From the NCBI GenBank assembly GCA_965212165.1, contig OZ243096.1:1922001-1986000 (forward strand): a stretch of 64,000 bases of DNA. Direction: 5' to 3'. Below, one piece after another: positions 38,114-47,127 of this stretch (its first letter is position 1; every line of letters starts with the position of its first letter). A program made the position numbers and the translations under genes. The stretch comes from RHLJ01 sp965212165. GTDB lineage: Bacteria; Bacteroidota; Rhodothermia; Balneolales; Balneolaceae. Under the pieces are notes generated by a model that saw only the letters and a list, made by a program, of their open reading frames with translations, was not told the origin of the DNA and searched no databases.

Positions 38114-39592
38114 TCAATCATCTTTTGTTGTTAGTCTTGATTTATTTTTTGATCGAAACGCAATAGCTATGAAAGACAGTAAAAATCCAATACATAGATA
38201 AACAAAGCTATCTTGAATAATGGAATATAAAGTCGTCACACGCTTAGTAGATAATTGCGCGTACATGATTTTGTCATTTTTATCAAAACTGCTCATTTGA
38301 GATACCATTTCACCATATGGTGTGATTGCTGCGGAAAGCCCAAATCGAGTTGAACGCAGTACCGAGTGACCTTGCTCAACTGCTCTAAATGCTGCCATTT
38401 CCGAATGCAGAGGGTCAATACCTCTCCAATCGCTTGACGGAACAATAACCATACCTGCTCCTAATTCACCATAACTTTTTGCCAGATACGGAAAATCATA
38501 ATCATAGCAAATTGCAGCCCCTATTTTTGTTCCTGCTATATCAACCACTTTTAAAGGTAATTTTCCTTGTACTGCCGGTTCTCCTGGTACAGGTTGATGC
38601 TTGAGGTAGGTATGCGTAATGTTTCCTGAAGGATCGATAAATTTATACTTGTTCTCGTACTTAAGAGGTGTTGTGGAAATAGGCATCACATAAGAAGCGA
38701 CCAAAGCGATATTGAGTTCAGCGGCTAGTTCCCTGATGGAGTTTATCCATTCCTTCTCATCTTCAGGCATTATAAATATAGCAGCTTCGTTCCACGATAT
38801 TATTTTAGCACCACCTTCCGCTGCAGTTCTTGTTCGATTAAATAATGCAGTTCTAGTAAGTTCTGTTCTTTCTTTATTTGGCAATGGTAATCCACTTACT
38901 TCCGAATCTGTTCCAACTGCAGCAACAGCTACTGTTTCTATTCCATTGGCTTTACTCATGTCGTATCGGATGGAGCCAAAAACGATTAGAAGGAACAGCA
39001 TAATTAATGGGAGCTGAAATGTTGAAATAGAGGTTTTTCTATTGATGATGATATTAGCAATAGAGGCATTAATCCAATAAATCAAAAAGCTTAGACCAGC
39101 CATTCCAAACAAGGATACTGTTTGAATAAGAGATACATTATCGTGCATGGTATACGCTGCTACTCCCCAACTAGCAAGAGGTGTAAAGGTGTATTGAATC
39201 CATTCCATAATGATCATAATTATAGGAAATAGAAACAGCGCGTATTTTTGATTTTCAAACTTACTCCAGATCAGGTATCCCGGTAGGTGAAATAAACTTA
39301 TTGGAATCGAGTAGAGGAAGACCAACATAAATGGAATTGGATCGCTAATAATCTTCATTACAACCAATGACCAAGCCAAAACCAAAGCGAGAGAAAAGAC
39401 TAATCTTGACTTCCATCCTTGTGTGAGACTTAAATAAATTAAAAATGGAACACTTGAAACCCAAGTCATGACTTCAATACTAAAAGTCATGTGAGTAAGA
39501 GCCATCGTACAAACTCCAATTGCGAGAAACCAAAGCGGATTAATCTTATTTACATTAAATCCTTGTGTGAGGGTACTTGTTATATTTTTCAT
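38114..39592 (-). CDS. Apolipoprotein N-acyltransferase-like protein
   Basis: 492 residues: five or six N-terminal membrane helices (1-205), a nitrilase-fold domain (~215-460) and a final membrane helix, which is the Lnt layout. The catalytic triad is visible as Glu in SWNEAAIF, Lys in YLKHQPVPGEP and Cys362 in AAICYDYDFP. Lnt adds the third acyl chain to lipoproteins. Sequence around the motifs differs from classical Lnt, so it may be an additional Lnt-like amidase or transferase. Confidence 0.83.
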   Translation of the reverse strand: MKNITSTLTQGFNVNKINPLWFLAIGVCTMALTHMTFSIEVMTWVSSVPFLIYLSLTQGWKSRLVFSLALVLAWSLVVMKIISDPIPFMLVFLYSIPISLFHLPGYLIWSKFENQKYALFLFPIIMIIMEWIQYTFTPLASWGVAAYTMHDNVSLIQTVSLFGMAGLSFLIYWINASIANIIINRKTSISTFQLPLIMLFLLIVFGSIRYDMSKANGIETVAVAAVGTDSEVSGLPLPNKERTELTRTALFNRTRTAAEGGAKIISWNEAAIFIMPEDEKEWINSIRELAAELNIALVASYVMPISTTPLKYENKYKFIDPSGNITHTYLKHQPVPGEPAVQGKLPLKVVDIAGTKIGAAICYDYDFPYLAKSYGELGAGMVIVPSSDWRGIDPLHSEMAAFRAVEQGHSVLRSTRFGLSAAITPYGEMVSQMSSFDKNDKIMYAQLSTKRVTTLYSIIQDSFVYLCIGFLLSFIAIAFRSKNKSRLTTKDD

Positions 39593-39671
39593 CTTTCTTT
39601 GTTTTTAAGTTCTCTACAAAGATTGATGATATTAATTTCGTATCCATTAACATTTGTTAAAGGATGACCTT

Positions 39672-40262
39672 TTACTCCATGAGTTCTTTTCGGAGTCTGC
39701 TTAGGGAAATATTTGTAATTCCAAGATAGGAGGCAATGTCAACATGAGAGATTTGATTTTCCAGAGAGTGATATTTTTCTCTAAAAAGAATGAGCCTCTC
39801 TTTAGCATTCAGCGAAGCGAGGCCAATTTCTTTTTCAACTTTCGCAAGGAGTTCATTTTGTAAAACCATATTTCCAAACTCGCGTATGTCCATGTGATTT
39901 ATCATCAGCTGCTCAAACTTGTCAGCGTTTAAACTTGCTACGGTTATGTTTGTAAGCGCTTGAAAGTTGAGGTGTGATATTTGATTAGCTGTTCTCGTTT
40001 TATTAGGAGAGAGTACACTGCCTTCAAGAAAATAGGATATTGTTACTTCCTCACCTTCCGGGCTTAACAAAAAGCTCCGACAAACACCTTCGTAAACAAA
40101 GTATTCCTTGTTATTTTTTTTCCCTCTATCAATAAATAGTTCTCCTTTTTCATAATCTTCAATTACGATCAGGTCAATGACTAGATCTAATGACCCCTCC
40201 GATACAGAAGACACTTTGTTGACTAATGGTCTTGTTAGTTCTTTAATCTGTTCGAAATTCAT
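39672..40262 (-). CDS. Crp/Fnr-family transcriptional regulator
   Basis: 196 residues: an N-terminal cyclic-nucleotide-binding-type beta-barrel (about 30-120, with EYFVYEGVCRSFLLSPEGEE) and a C-terminal helix-turn-helix (HVDIASYLGITNISLSRLRKEL). It lacks the PRER-type cAMP-binding residues of true Crp, like many Bacteroidota members. The sequence just upstream of its start (GCACG then TTGTAGC) looks like the first bases of an integron cassette, which would make this gene a former cassette. Confidence 0.88.
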   Translation of the reverse strand: MNFEQIKELTRPLVNKVSSVSEGSLDLVIDLIVIEDYEKGELFIDRGKKNNKEYFVYEGVCRSFLLSPEGEEVTISYFLEGSVLSPNKTRTANQISHLNFQALTNITVASLNADKFEQLMINHMDIREFGNMVLQNELLAKVEKEIGLASLNAKERLILFREKYHSLENQISHVDIASYLGITNISLSRLRKELME

Positions 40263-40698
40263 GATTATCTTTTATTTGCTACAACGTGCCAGGTTAAGTT
40301 CAGTTGGTTTTACCCATTGAATTTAGTGAGGGTTGGGATGAGTTGCTTTGCAACTTTTGAACCTAGCCCGGCACGTAGGAGAAGAAGAGCGTAGCGAATT
40401 CTTCTCCAAATTTTACTCGACTAAAATAAAAATACTTTCCGTCTGAGCGTACTATTCCATCTCCTGATACTCCTTTGAATTTCCAAGTCCATTTTTATTC
40501 TTCAAAATAATCGAATAAGGTAGGTTGAGTTGCTACGTTACTGTGTTGCTTGGTACAGGACCTGAAAATTACGATGATCACTATAAAAAGCCATTTAGAG
40601 TATTGGGTTAGAGTATTTAAGTAGTTAATATCGTTTTATTTAGTGTATGTTTAGTGTTTAATCTTTATAATTTGTTTTCTGTATTTTGCTTATAGGAT
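40263..40698. other. 436 bp intergenic region, structured at its left end
   Basis: It contains the degenerate attC-like site (40278-40379) and directly next to it a 9 bp perfect stem, GGAGAAGAA (40378-40386) with TTCTTCTCC (40399-40407), around a 12-base loop. From 40408 to 40698 I see no gene. A TTGCTACGTTACTGTGTTGCT stretch near 40529-40550 may be a further decayed core. Confidence 0.5.
40278..40379 (-). repeat. attC-like site, degenerate (site A)
   Basis: Imperfect palindrome: GCTACAACGTGCC at 40278-40290 pairs with GGCACGTAGG at 40370-40379 and continues inwards (AGGTTAAGTTC with GAACCTAGCC). Read on the minus strand it ends CACG/TTGTAGC just before the crp start, like the cassette junctions further right, but the other core has lost the AAC triplet. 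Confidence 0.5.
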
Positions 40699-42501
40699 TT
40701 ACCGGTGTTGAACAACCGTTGCTGAAAATGTGGTGGAGCCATCGATTAGGTCTAATCCATTGTTAGAAACGTCTATTTGCAAGTCTTGCATGCCACCATT
40801 TCTGTGCCCATCAATAAGGAATGTATTTTCACCTACAGGAATAAGCGCAACCTTTGTTACATGACTTGTTTTGACAGCCTCATCCATAAACATTCCTTGT
40901 ATTTTATTTTCTGCGTTTATACTTAGTACCATTCCAATATCAATGGTTTCGAAATGAAATCGTAGATGCACATTTTTAACTTCCTCTCCCTCAATTTTGT
41001 AAATGTTATATGCTTTAAATTTACCGGCATGTTTGACGAAATTGGCCCACATTCCCTTTAATTGATCTTGCCCTTGCTGGGTGCCAAGGAATCCTTTCAT
41101 TTGTTCGTTACCGTATGCTGAAAGTCCTTCAAACTGTTGAGTACTCCAGGCTTTGGCAAAAAATAGAGCCGTTTTGCTGGTTTCACTATTATCATTTGCA
41201 TCTTTAGAGAATGCATAGGTAAAAACAGACCAAGGTGTGTTGCCGGTTGTTTCTAAGAAGTAGCTATCATTTTCATTTTTTATAACCACAGTGTGATCTT
41301 TATCCAGTTGATAAGCAATTTTGCTGAAACTGCTATTGGTTATTTTAGTTGGGATAGGGGTAAGTTTAATGGGTTTACCCAATAGTAGCTTGACAATTTT
41401 ATCTGTTATTTCCCCATCAACAAATGAAATGGCACCCTGAAATTCATCAGTTACCGGGTTAATAGAAGTGGCATTAGATAGTATAATCACCTTTATGTTT
41501 TGCTCTGGTAATGAGCCCATCATAGAAGCATATCCAGGAAGTAGGCCACTATTGTAAATCCATTTTTCTCCTTCTTTCTGATCAACGACCCAACCTAAAC
41601 CAGAAGCCATTTTATTAACGCCCATGTCTTGAGAGCGGGTGTATAACTGACTTACGGAAGCTGACTCCAATAGAATTCCCTTTTCAAGTGCCTGCATGAA
41701 TTTATACAAATCAGCAGCAGTTGAATTCACATCAGCGGCACCCATTAGCCATGAAGGGTGATAGGGAGTTGAAAACTTCTCGAAGGAATCCATACCTAAT
41801 CCAAAGTAGGGGTGAGCCATTTCGCTGACATTTGCAATAGTAGCGGAAGCTGTATTTTTCATTCCTGCAGGTTGGAAGACCGCCTCCTGCATAAAGCTTG
41901 CATAAGATTTCCCGCTCACTTTTTCAATAATATTGGCAAGTAGTAAGTAGTTGAAGTTATTGTATTCATAAGCTGTACCTGGCTCGAAATTCAACTTGGC
42001 GTCTTTGAATTTAGCAAATAACTCACCAATACTGATCTCGTTGATTTCTGGCATGAGACCGTTACCCTGATCATCCACTCTTCCAATATTGGCTTGAATA
42101 CCAGAGCTATTATTTAAGAGGTGCTGAATCGTAATTTGGTTTGCATACTCAGGAATAAAATTTGGAAAGTATGTGGAAATTGGAGTTTCTAATGTCATTT
42201 CCCCATTTTCCATAAGCTTCATTATACCTACAGCTGTTAATGATTTTGTAAGCGAGGCGATATTAAACACAGATGCATTGTTGTTCTTTTTTTGACCTTC
42301 CAAATCAGCATAGCCAAAACTCTTTTCATAAATTATTTTGTTGTCCTCAGCAATCAAGACATTGCCAACAAACCGGTTGTAATGGGTGTAGCTTTCAAAC
42401 AATTGATCAATTTTTGTTTCCAATTCCTTTTGGCTGTTAGATTGTACTAAGGAACTGTATCTAAGGCCTAAAATGAGTGTGATAATGATTAATTTTTTCA
42501 T
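40699..42501 (-). CDS. Exported serine hydrolase (beta-lactamase/class C fold) with C-terminal domain
   Basis: 600 residues. A signal peptide is followed by a class C beta-lactamase-type domain with Ser83-x-x-Lys86 in IASLTKSLTAVG and the YNN motif in YEYNNFNYLLLANI. Residues ~390-600 are an extra beta-rich domain common in such proteins. Likely a periplasmic or secreted peptidase/esterase. It is divergent from the lytS-lytT pair across a 250 bp gap with candidate operator repeats, so it may be under their control. Confidence 0.88.
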   Translation of the reverse strand: MKKLIIITLILGLRYSSLVQSNSQKELETKIDQLFESYTHYNRFVGNVLIAEDNKIIYEKSFGYADLEGQKKNNNASVFNIASLTKSLTAVGIMKLMENGEMTLETPISTYFPNFIPEYANQITIQHLLNNSSGIQANIGRVDDQGNGLMPEINEISIGELFAKFKDAKLNFEPGTAYEYNNFNYLLLANIIEKVSGKSYASFMQEAVFQPAGMKNTASATIANVSEMAHPYFGLGMDSFEKFSTPYHPSWLMGAADVNSTAADLYKFMQALEKGILLESASVSQLYTRSQDMGVNKMASGLGWVVDQKEGEKWIYNSGLLPGYASMMGSLPEQNIKVIILSNATSINPVTDEFQGAISFVDGEITDKIVKLLLGKPIKLTPIPTKITNSSFSKIAYQLDKDHTVVIKNENDSYFLETTGNTPWSVFTYAFSKDANDNSETSKTALFFAKAWSTQQFEGLSAYGNEQMKGFLGTQQGQDQLKGMWANFVKHAGKFKAYNIYKIEGEEVKNVHLRFHFETIDIGMVLSINAENKIQGMFMDEAVKTSHVTKVALIPVGENTFLIDGHRNGGMQDLQIDVSNNGLDLIDGSTTFSATVVQHR

Positions 42502-42540
42502 GATTTGTAGCTTATAATATGCTTGAAAATTTGTGCTATT

Positions 42541-42602
42541 TGTGACAGATATGGAATAACATTAAAGCAGGTAAATGACTCATCATAATGAATGTGACAG
42601 AT
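42541..42602. promoter_or_regulatory. Direct repeats TGTGACAGAT, candidate operator
   Basis: TGTGACAGAT occurs at 42541-42550 and again at 42593-42602. The 52 bp period is about five helical turns, so both would be on the same face of DNA. They lie in the divergent promoter region of the serine hydrolase and lytS genes. LytTR regulators often bind direct repeats, so the LytT encoded here is a candidate binder (inference). Confidence 0.4.
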
Positions 42603-42753
42603 GCTTTATATGAAGTTATAGGTGTTGTTTATTATGTGAAAAAAGCAAATATCACAGCGATGGTCAGTTTTGTCACTAAAAAAGGATCATTTGTCCCATC
42701 GGTATTTAAACATCCATTTAATTCCCTTACTTTGAGAAGTGAAATCGATACGC

Positions 42754-43785
42754 ATGAATAAGAAATTAGAGACGATCATTCATATTTTAATATGGGGATT
42801 AGGGTACTTCATACTCTTTCAGGAAACCTCAACAATAGGGGATTTCAGGAAAGACACTGGGCCATATTGGGCTCCATTATTTTTTGGTATGTTGATGAGT
42901 CAACTACTCTTCTATGTTACTGCCTTTTATTTTGTCCCGAAATTTTTACGCTTAAAAAAAACAAAGACATTAATCCTATTAATAGCTATTACATTAATTG
43001 CTATTGCCTTGTTTGAGAGTTTTGTTGACTATAACTACCTAGTCAACTTCTTCTCCTCAGAGAATGAGAGTTTTCTGGTCTATTTCTACTACAATTTATT
43101 TGTTGGGTTCATAGTTCTACTTGTCGCCTTATCCTACGCTCTGCTAAAGTATTGGATAAGAAATGAAAAATTGAAAAGGGTGTTGCTTGAGGAGAAATTA
43201 TCCACAGAAATGGCTTTTTTGAAGTCTAAAATAAACCCTCATTTCTTGTTTAATGTATTAAATAGTTTTTACGCCAAATCTCTAAAGCATGATGTTCCAG
43301 AGTTAGCAGATGGAATCGCCAAGTTGGCTGAGTTGATGCGGTATATGGTTTACGAAACAAATGAGGATAAGGTCATACTAAAAAAAGAAATTCATCACCT
43401 TAGAAACTTCATTCAAGTGTACCAACTACGCCTAGCGGAAGAGGATGATGTTTATATCAATTTTGACATTAAAGGAGATTTAAATTCAGTCAGGGTAAGT
43501 CCTATGTTGCTGATACCTTTTGTGGAAAATGCGATAAAGCATGGGGTAATTCCTAATGAAAAATCAACGATAGAAATATCATTGGAAATAAAACAAGACT
43601 GGATGAATTTTGAAGTTATGAATTCAATTCATAAAGCAGCAAACAACATTCCAGATAATTCGTCAGGGTTTGGGCTTGATAATTTAAGAAAGCGACTAGC
43701 TGTTCTTTATCCTGAGGCACATACATTAGAAACGAGAGAAGAAAAGGGTTATTTTATTTCTTCGTTAGGTTTAAAAATTGATTAA
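42754..43785 (+). CDS. LytS-type sensor histidine kinase
   Basis: 343 residues from the ATG at 42754; a GTG at 42739 would add five. Four membrane helices (about 10-140) are followed by a His_kinase domain with the phosphoacceptor motif KSKINPHFLFNVLNSFYAKS and an HATPase domain (LIPFVENAIKHGV, GFGLDNLRKRL). It has no separate sensor domain. lytT follows after 5 nt. Confidence 0.93.
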   Translation: MNKKLETIIHILIWGLGYFILFQETSTIGDFRKDTGPYWAPLFFGMLMSQLLFYVTAFYFVPKFLRLKKTKTLILLIAITLIAIALFESFVDYNYLVNFFSSENESFLVYFYYNLFVGFIVLLVALSYALLKYWIRNEKLKRVLLEEKLSTEMAFLKSKINPHFLFNVLNSFYAKSLKHDVPELADGIAKLAELMRYMVYETNEDKVILKKEIHHLRNFIQVYQLRLAEEDDVYINFDIKGDLNSVRVSPMLLIPFVENAIKHGVIPNEKSTIEISLEIKQDWMNFEVMNSIHKAANNIPDNSSGFGLDNLRKRLAVLYPEAHTLETREEKGYFISSLGLKID

Positions 43786-43790
43786 GCATC

Positions 43791-44525
43791 ATGATAAACT
43801 ATGTAATTATTGATGACGAGCCGGCCGCTATTGAAGTGCTAAAAATTCATTTGAACAAGATTCCATCAATGACATTGAAAGCCTCTTTTCGCGACCCAAT
43901 GGAAGCACTGGAGTATCTCCAGCAAAATACTGTTGATCTTATTTTTCTGGATATAAACATGCCTAAGTTATCGGGTTTGAGTTTCCCCAAGTTATTGAAA
44001 GACCCTCCCTTGATTATTTTCACAACAGCCTATTCGGAACACGCACTGGAAAGCTATGTGCTAAAGGCAGTAGACTATCTTTTGAAGCCGATCGAATTTG
44101 ATCGATTACTCCAGGCTGTAATGAAAGTGAAGGAAGTATTGTATCAAAGCAATTCTATTCAATCAGTCAATCTTGATTTAAATGCTAGTTTAGCTGATCA
44201 GACTATATTTATCAAAAGCGGATCAGAATTTCATCAATTGGCTATTCAAAACATTAAATACATTGAAAGTGATGGTAATTATGTGACTTTCTATACGAAC
44301 AATAAACCAATACTGGCTCGCAACAAATTATCTGTAGTATTGAGTCAACTTCCATCTTATCAATTTGTAAGAATACATCGCTCATATGCTGTAGCACTTA
44401 AACATATTGCAACGGTTAAAAACCACTGTGTGGTCATTGGTAAACAAGAGGTTCCAATAAGTAGTACCTATAGAGAAGTTTTTTTAAAACTGATAAATAG
44501 TAAAAGTGGAGATAAGAATAATTAA
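43791..44525 (+). CDS. LytTR-family response regulator
   Basis: 244 residues: a receiver domain (IDDEPAAIEVL, phospho-acceptor Asp in DLIFLDINMPKLSG, Lys in YLLKPIEFDRL) and a LytTR DNA-binding domain from about residue 135 (FHQLAIQNIKYIESDGNYV ending RIHRSYAVALKHI). Partner of the kinase just upstream. Its C-terminal codons run up to the left end of the attC-like array. Confidence 0.94.
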   Translation: MINYVIIDDEPAAIEVLKIHLNKIPSMTLKASFRDPMEALEYLQQNTVDLIFLDINMPKLSGLSFPKLLKDPPLIIFTTAYSEHALESYVLKAVDYLLKPIEFDRLLQAVMKVKEVLYQSNSIQSVNLDLNASLADQTIFIKSGSEFHQLAIQNIKYIESDGNYVTFYTNNKPILARNKLSVVLSQLPSYQFVRIHRSYAVALKHIATVKNHCVVIGKQEVPISSTYREVFLKLINSKSGDKNN

Positions 44526-44526
44526 T

Positions 44527-44582
44527 CGAACGACCTTTGATTAGGCACAAAACCGCAATTATTTTTATAATTGTTGTAGCCT
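44527..44582 (-). repeat. attC-like site B, truncated or degenerate
   Basis: On the minus strand, GGCTACAACAATTATAA follows the stop of the 44588 gene: a good first core (AACAAT) and the reverse complement of that cassette's own 5' end (GTTGTAGCC). The opposite arm should lie near CGTTCGATT at 44527, but pairing is poor. A small CAATTAT/ATAATTG hairpin lies inside. It marks the left end of the clear array, against the lytT stop. Confidence 0.5.
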
Positions 44583-44587
44583 GTTTT

Positions 44588-44962
44588 TTATTTTTTCAGC
44601 TCGTTAAATACTATTTCATTGTTAAATTCAACTTTTGAAATATGTCTAACGCTATTATTCCAGTCGAGTGGTGTCCAATATTTAGGATATTTCACAACAA
44701 TTGGATTTCCGATTAATTTTTCTTTCAGATTGTTTAATTCTAGTCCATTTTCCAATCCTCTATTAATGTAAAATCTACGTTCAGTATTTTCCATTACGAA
44801 AATAACGTCATTTCCTTTATTGCTATAAATCTCCGTTAAAATTCCGCTTTCCGAAATAGTTCTTTCTTCAGATACGATTGGGACAGGTCTAAAAATTAGG
44901 ACAGCAATTATTAAAATAATTAAGCTGAAATTAATTAAAATAATCTTAGCAATTCTCTTCAT
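44588..44962 (-). CDS. Cassette-encoded small membrane-anchored protein, unknown function
   Basis: 124 residues with one N-terminal hydrophobic helix (IILINFSLIILIIAVLIF) and a compact polar domain (RTISESGILTEIYSN, RRFYINRGLENGLEL). I recognise no family. The start is 22 nt after the cassette junction AACG/TTGTAGCC, and there is no obvious promoter, so expression probably depends on read-through or an upstream cassette promoter. Confidence 0.75.
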   Translation of the reverse strand: MKRIAKIILINFSLIILIIAVLIFRPVPIVSEERTISESGILTEIYSNKGNDVIFVMENTERRFYINRGLENGLELNNLKEKLIGNPIVVKYPKYWTPLDWNNSVRHISKVEFNNEIVFNELKK

Positions 44963-44980
44963 AATCGTGATTTTTAATTG

Positions 44981-45037
44981 GCTACAACGTTGAGTATAAG
45001 GGGGCGTTTTAATGCCCCTTATATAGTGTTGAGCATA
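44981..45037 (-). repeat. attC-like site C (57 bp)
   Basis: The shortest site. On the minus strand it reads GCTCAACACTAT ... AACGTTGTAGCC, with inner arms ATAAGGGGC/GCCCCCTTAT around an 8-base loop. The core GCTCAAC fits the RYYYAAC consensus exactly, and GTTGAGC fits GTTRRRY. The first core is the reverse complement of the 5' end of the 45042 cassette (TTGAGCATAAT against TTGAGCATAGT). Confidence 0.75.
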
Positions 45038-45041
45038 GTTT

Positions 45042-46274
45042 TCAATTAGTAGAAAGTTCCTTTTTCTCTACTTTCAATATATGTGGAATTATTTCATCAA
45101 TGAAAAAGTCGTGTTCATCAAAGTCTCCAAAAATATTAGTATATGCCACAATTACCGTCTTACTCTCTGGATGATAAGCCAACATGGAATTAATTCCACC
45201 TAAGCCATCGCCAAGAGATGTATACAGAATACCATACGGTTTATTTCGAACGGTTACAATTCCTTGTCCTTTTGCATTTATCTCTTCTTTATCAATGTTT
45301 TCTCCTATTGAATATAACCAGTCCAAGCTTTTATTAGATAAGAAGTTTTCCTTGTAAAGTGCCCGACCGACTATGGCCAAATCTTTAGCTGTACTTACCA
45401 TTCCTGCTGAAGCGTCAATTCGTTCTACTGCGGATGTGGTATTTAATAGTTTAAAAGAATCCATTTGAATCTCGCTAAAAGAAGTATGAATCGAAATAAA
45501 GTCATCCAGAATTTTTGAACGCTTTACATAACCCTGAACCGTGATGCTCTTTTCAATATTTTCTTTGTTAGTAATGTCTGCATAGAACCCCGTATTTTCC
45601 AGTTGTAGTGGCTCGATAATTCTTTCGAATACTATTCTTCTAAAAGTTTTACCAGTGATGTTCTCTATTATCTCTGCTAATAAGATCTGATTCGCATCAC
45701 TGTAATAATGTCCTGAGCCTGGTTCTCCTTGTGGGTTCACGCGTTCGCCATTTGCAAGCTGCAATAACTCTTCATTAGTCCATCTAATTCCATCCTGTGC
45801 TCGTGGACCAAATATTGTATTTAAATATTCTAAATCATTATTGAAGCTATAAATACCACTGGAGTGATCAAGTAATTGACCGATTGTAATTTCTTCAATA
45901 TTCGGTATTCCCTTTACAAGTGACGCCTCAAGAAAATTTGTGGCAGGAGTATCAAAATCTAATTCCCCTTCATCAACCAATTGTAAAATAGCAATTGATG
46001 TAAATAGTTTGGTTACGCTGGCAATATGAAATTGATCATTAACCACCATAGGTTTATTATTTTCTAAACTCGATATGCCTGATGCACCAACCCATATATG
46101 CTCTTCTTCTTTTTGAACGGCTATGATAAAGCCTGGAAACCCACGATCAATACCAAGCTGAAGTATGTCCTCATATTCTTTCTGATTACTCTTCTTGTCA
46201 GGTTGGGCACAGGATACAGCCAAAAAGACAATCAACCCAAAAACAATGAATCGTTTGATGTGATTTAATATCAT
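45042..46274 (-). CDS. Cassette-encoded lipoprotein serine hydrolase
   Basis: 410 residues. Lipoprotein signal with lipobox AVSC at about residue 22, then a class C beta-lactamase/DD-peptidase fold: Ser86-x-x-Lys89 in IASVTKLFTSI, tyrosine motif YYSDANQILLAEI and GIYSFNND. Long for a cassette gene. Probably a periplasmic esterase or peptidase. The flanking sites C and D define it as a single-gene cassette. Confidence 0.88.
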   Translation of the reverse strand: MILNHIKRFIVFGLIVFLAVSCAQPDKKSNQKEYEDILQLGIDRGFPGFIIAVQKEEEHIWVGASGISSLENNKPMVVNDQFHIASVTKLFTSIAILQLVDEGELDFDTPATNFLEASLVKGIPNIEEITIGQLLDHSSGIYSFNNDLEYLNTIFGPRAQDGIRWTNEELLQLANGERVNPQGEPGSGHYYSDANQILLAEIIENITGKTFRRIVFERIIEPLQLENTGFYADITNKENIEKSITVQGYVKRSKILDDFISIHTSFSEIQMDSFKLLNTTSAVERIDASAGMVSTAKDLAIVGRALYKENFLSNKSLDWLYSIGENIDKEEINAKGQGIVTVRNKPYGILYTSLGDGLGGINSMLAYHPESKTVIVAYTNIFGDFDEHDFFIDEIIPHILKVEKKELSTN

Positions 46275-46290
46275 TTTTCTTATTTATTAT

Positions 46291-46383
46291 GCTCAACGGT
46301 TTGCATATGGCTGGTGGCGGTTTCGAAGCGAAAACCTTGCTGGCAGACGTTTACCACCATAAGCTATATGCGTTGTTGGCTGT
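46291..46383 (-). repeat. attC-like site D (93 bp)
   Basis: On the minus strand: CAGCCAACAACGCATATAGC ... GCCATATGCAAACCGTTGAGC. The arms GCATATAGCT and the complement of GCATATGGCT differ by one A/G position. An inner hairpin GGTTTTCGCTTCGAAACC lies in the variable loop. Cores GCCAAC and CGTTGAGC. It matches the 5' end of the 46397 cassette (TTGGCTGTAATT against TTGGCTGTAGTT). Confidence 0.8.
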
Positions 46384-46396
46384 AGTTTTTTCTTTT

Positions 46397-46975
46397 TTAA
46401 CTGCCTGGTAGTTTTTCTCCTCTAGAAGACAGTTCAGTAATCTTCTTGATTCTATTTTTTCTTGTTTTATCGGCCTTAGCAAGTTTAATCCATCTTAGAA
46501 CAAACCTTTTGCTCGAAGGATTTATTGAACTAAAAAACTCTGCAGCTCCATCAAGCTTTGAAAGCTCCTGTGATAGGTCTTCGGGAACAACTAAATTATC
46601 AACATCATCCATGAAGTTCCAAAGTCCGTTCGATTTTGAGTCTTCTATTGTCTTTAGTCCCGACTCATGCATTTTACCTTGGTCACTTAGTTTTGCTGCT
46701 CTCTCTTTGTAGGTCTTCGCCCAATGCTCAACTTTCCGTTGAGATATTAATTGCATAGTTTTTTTGTCATCAAGCTTTCGTCTAATACCGTCAATCCATC
46801 CAAAACATATCAACTCATCAAGTACTTCCCATCTTGAGACATACTTGTCTGGCTCACTTTTCTTGTAGGTAATAAGCCAAATACTTTCGGATTGAGTATG
46901 ATTTTTCATTAACCATGCCCTGAGTTCCTCTTGAGAAGAAATTTCAATTTTATCGAAATTCTCAGTTTTAATCAT
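46397..46975 (-). CDS. Cassette-encoded YdeI/OmpD-associated family protein
   Basis: 192 residues. WLMKNHTQSESIWLITYKK, YVSRWEVLDELICFGWIDGI and RRKLDDKKTMQLISQRK are characteristic of the YdeI/OmpD-associated family, small cytoplasmic proteins linked to resistance to antimicrobial peptides or bacteriocins in some reports. The start is 14 nt after junction ACCG/TTGGCTG. Confidence 0.88.
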   Translation of the reverse strand: MIKTENFDKIEISSQEELRAWLMKNHTQSESIWLITYKKSEPDKYVSRWEVLDELICFGWIDGIRRKLDDKKTMQLISQRKVEHWAKTYKERAAKLSDQGKMHESGLKTIEDSKSNGLWNFMDDVDNLVVPEDLSQELSKLDGAAEFFSSINPSSKRFVLRWIKLAKADKTRKNRIKKITELSSRGEKLPGS

Positions 46976-46987
46976 TTCATATAATTA

Positions 46988-47124
46988 CAGCCAACGGTCT
47001 CGTGTATGAGTAGTAGCGGATTTCTACTCACTAACTTTTCAGTTTTGCACTGACCTTTGTTATATATTTTAACTTTTGTTTTATCACTTAAACCGCTATT
47101 ACTTATACACATTGTTGTGAGCAG
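46988..47124 (-). repeat. attC-like site E (137 bp)
   Basis: On the minus strand: CTCACAACAATGTGTATAAG ... CTCATACACGAGACCGTTGGC. Arms of 17-18 bp (GTGTATAAGTAATAGCGG) match with two exceptions, both A/G transitions that give G.T pairs on the plus strand. The long variable loop contains no ORF. Confidence 0.8.
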
Positions 47125-47127
47125 TTT

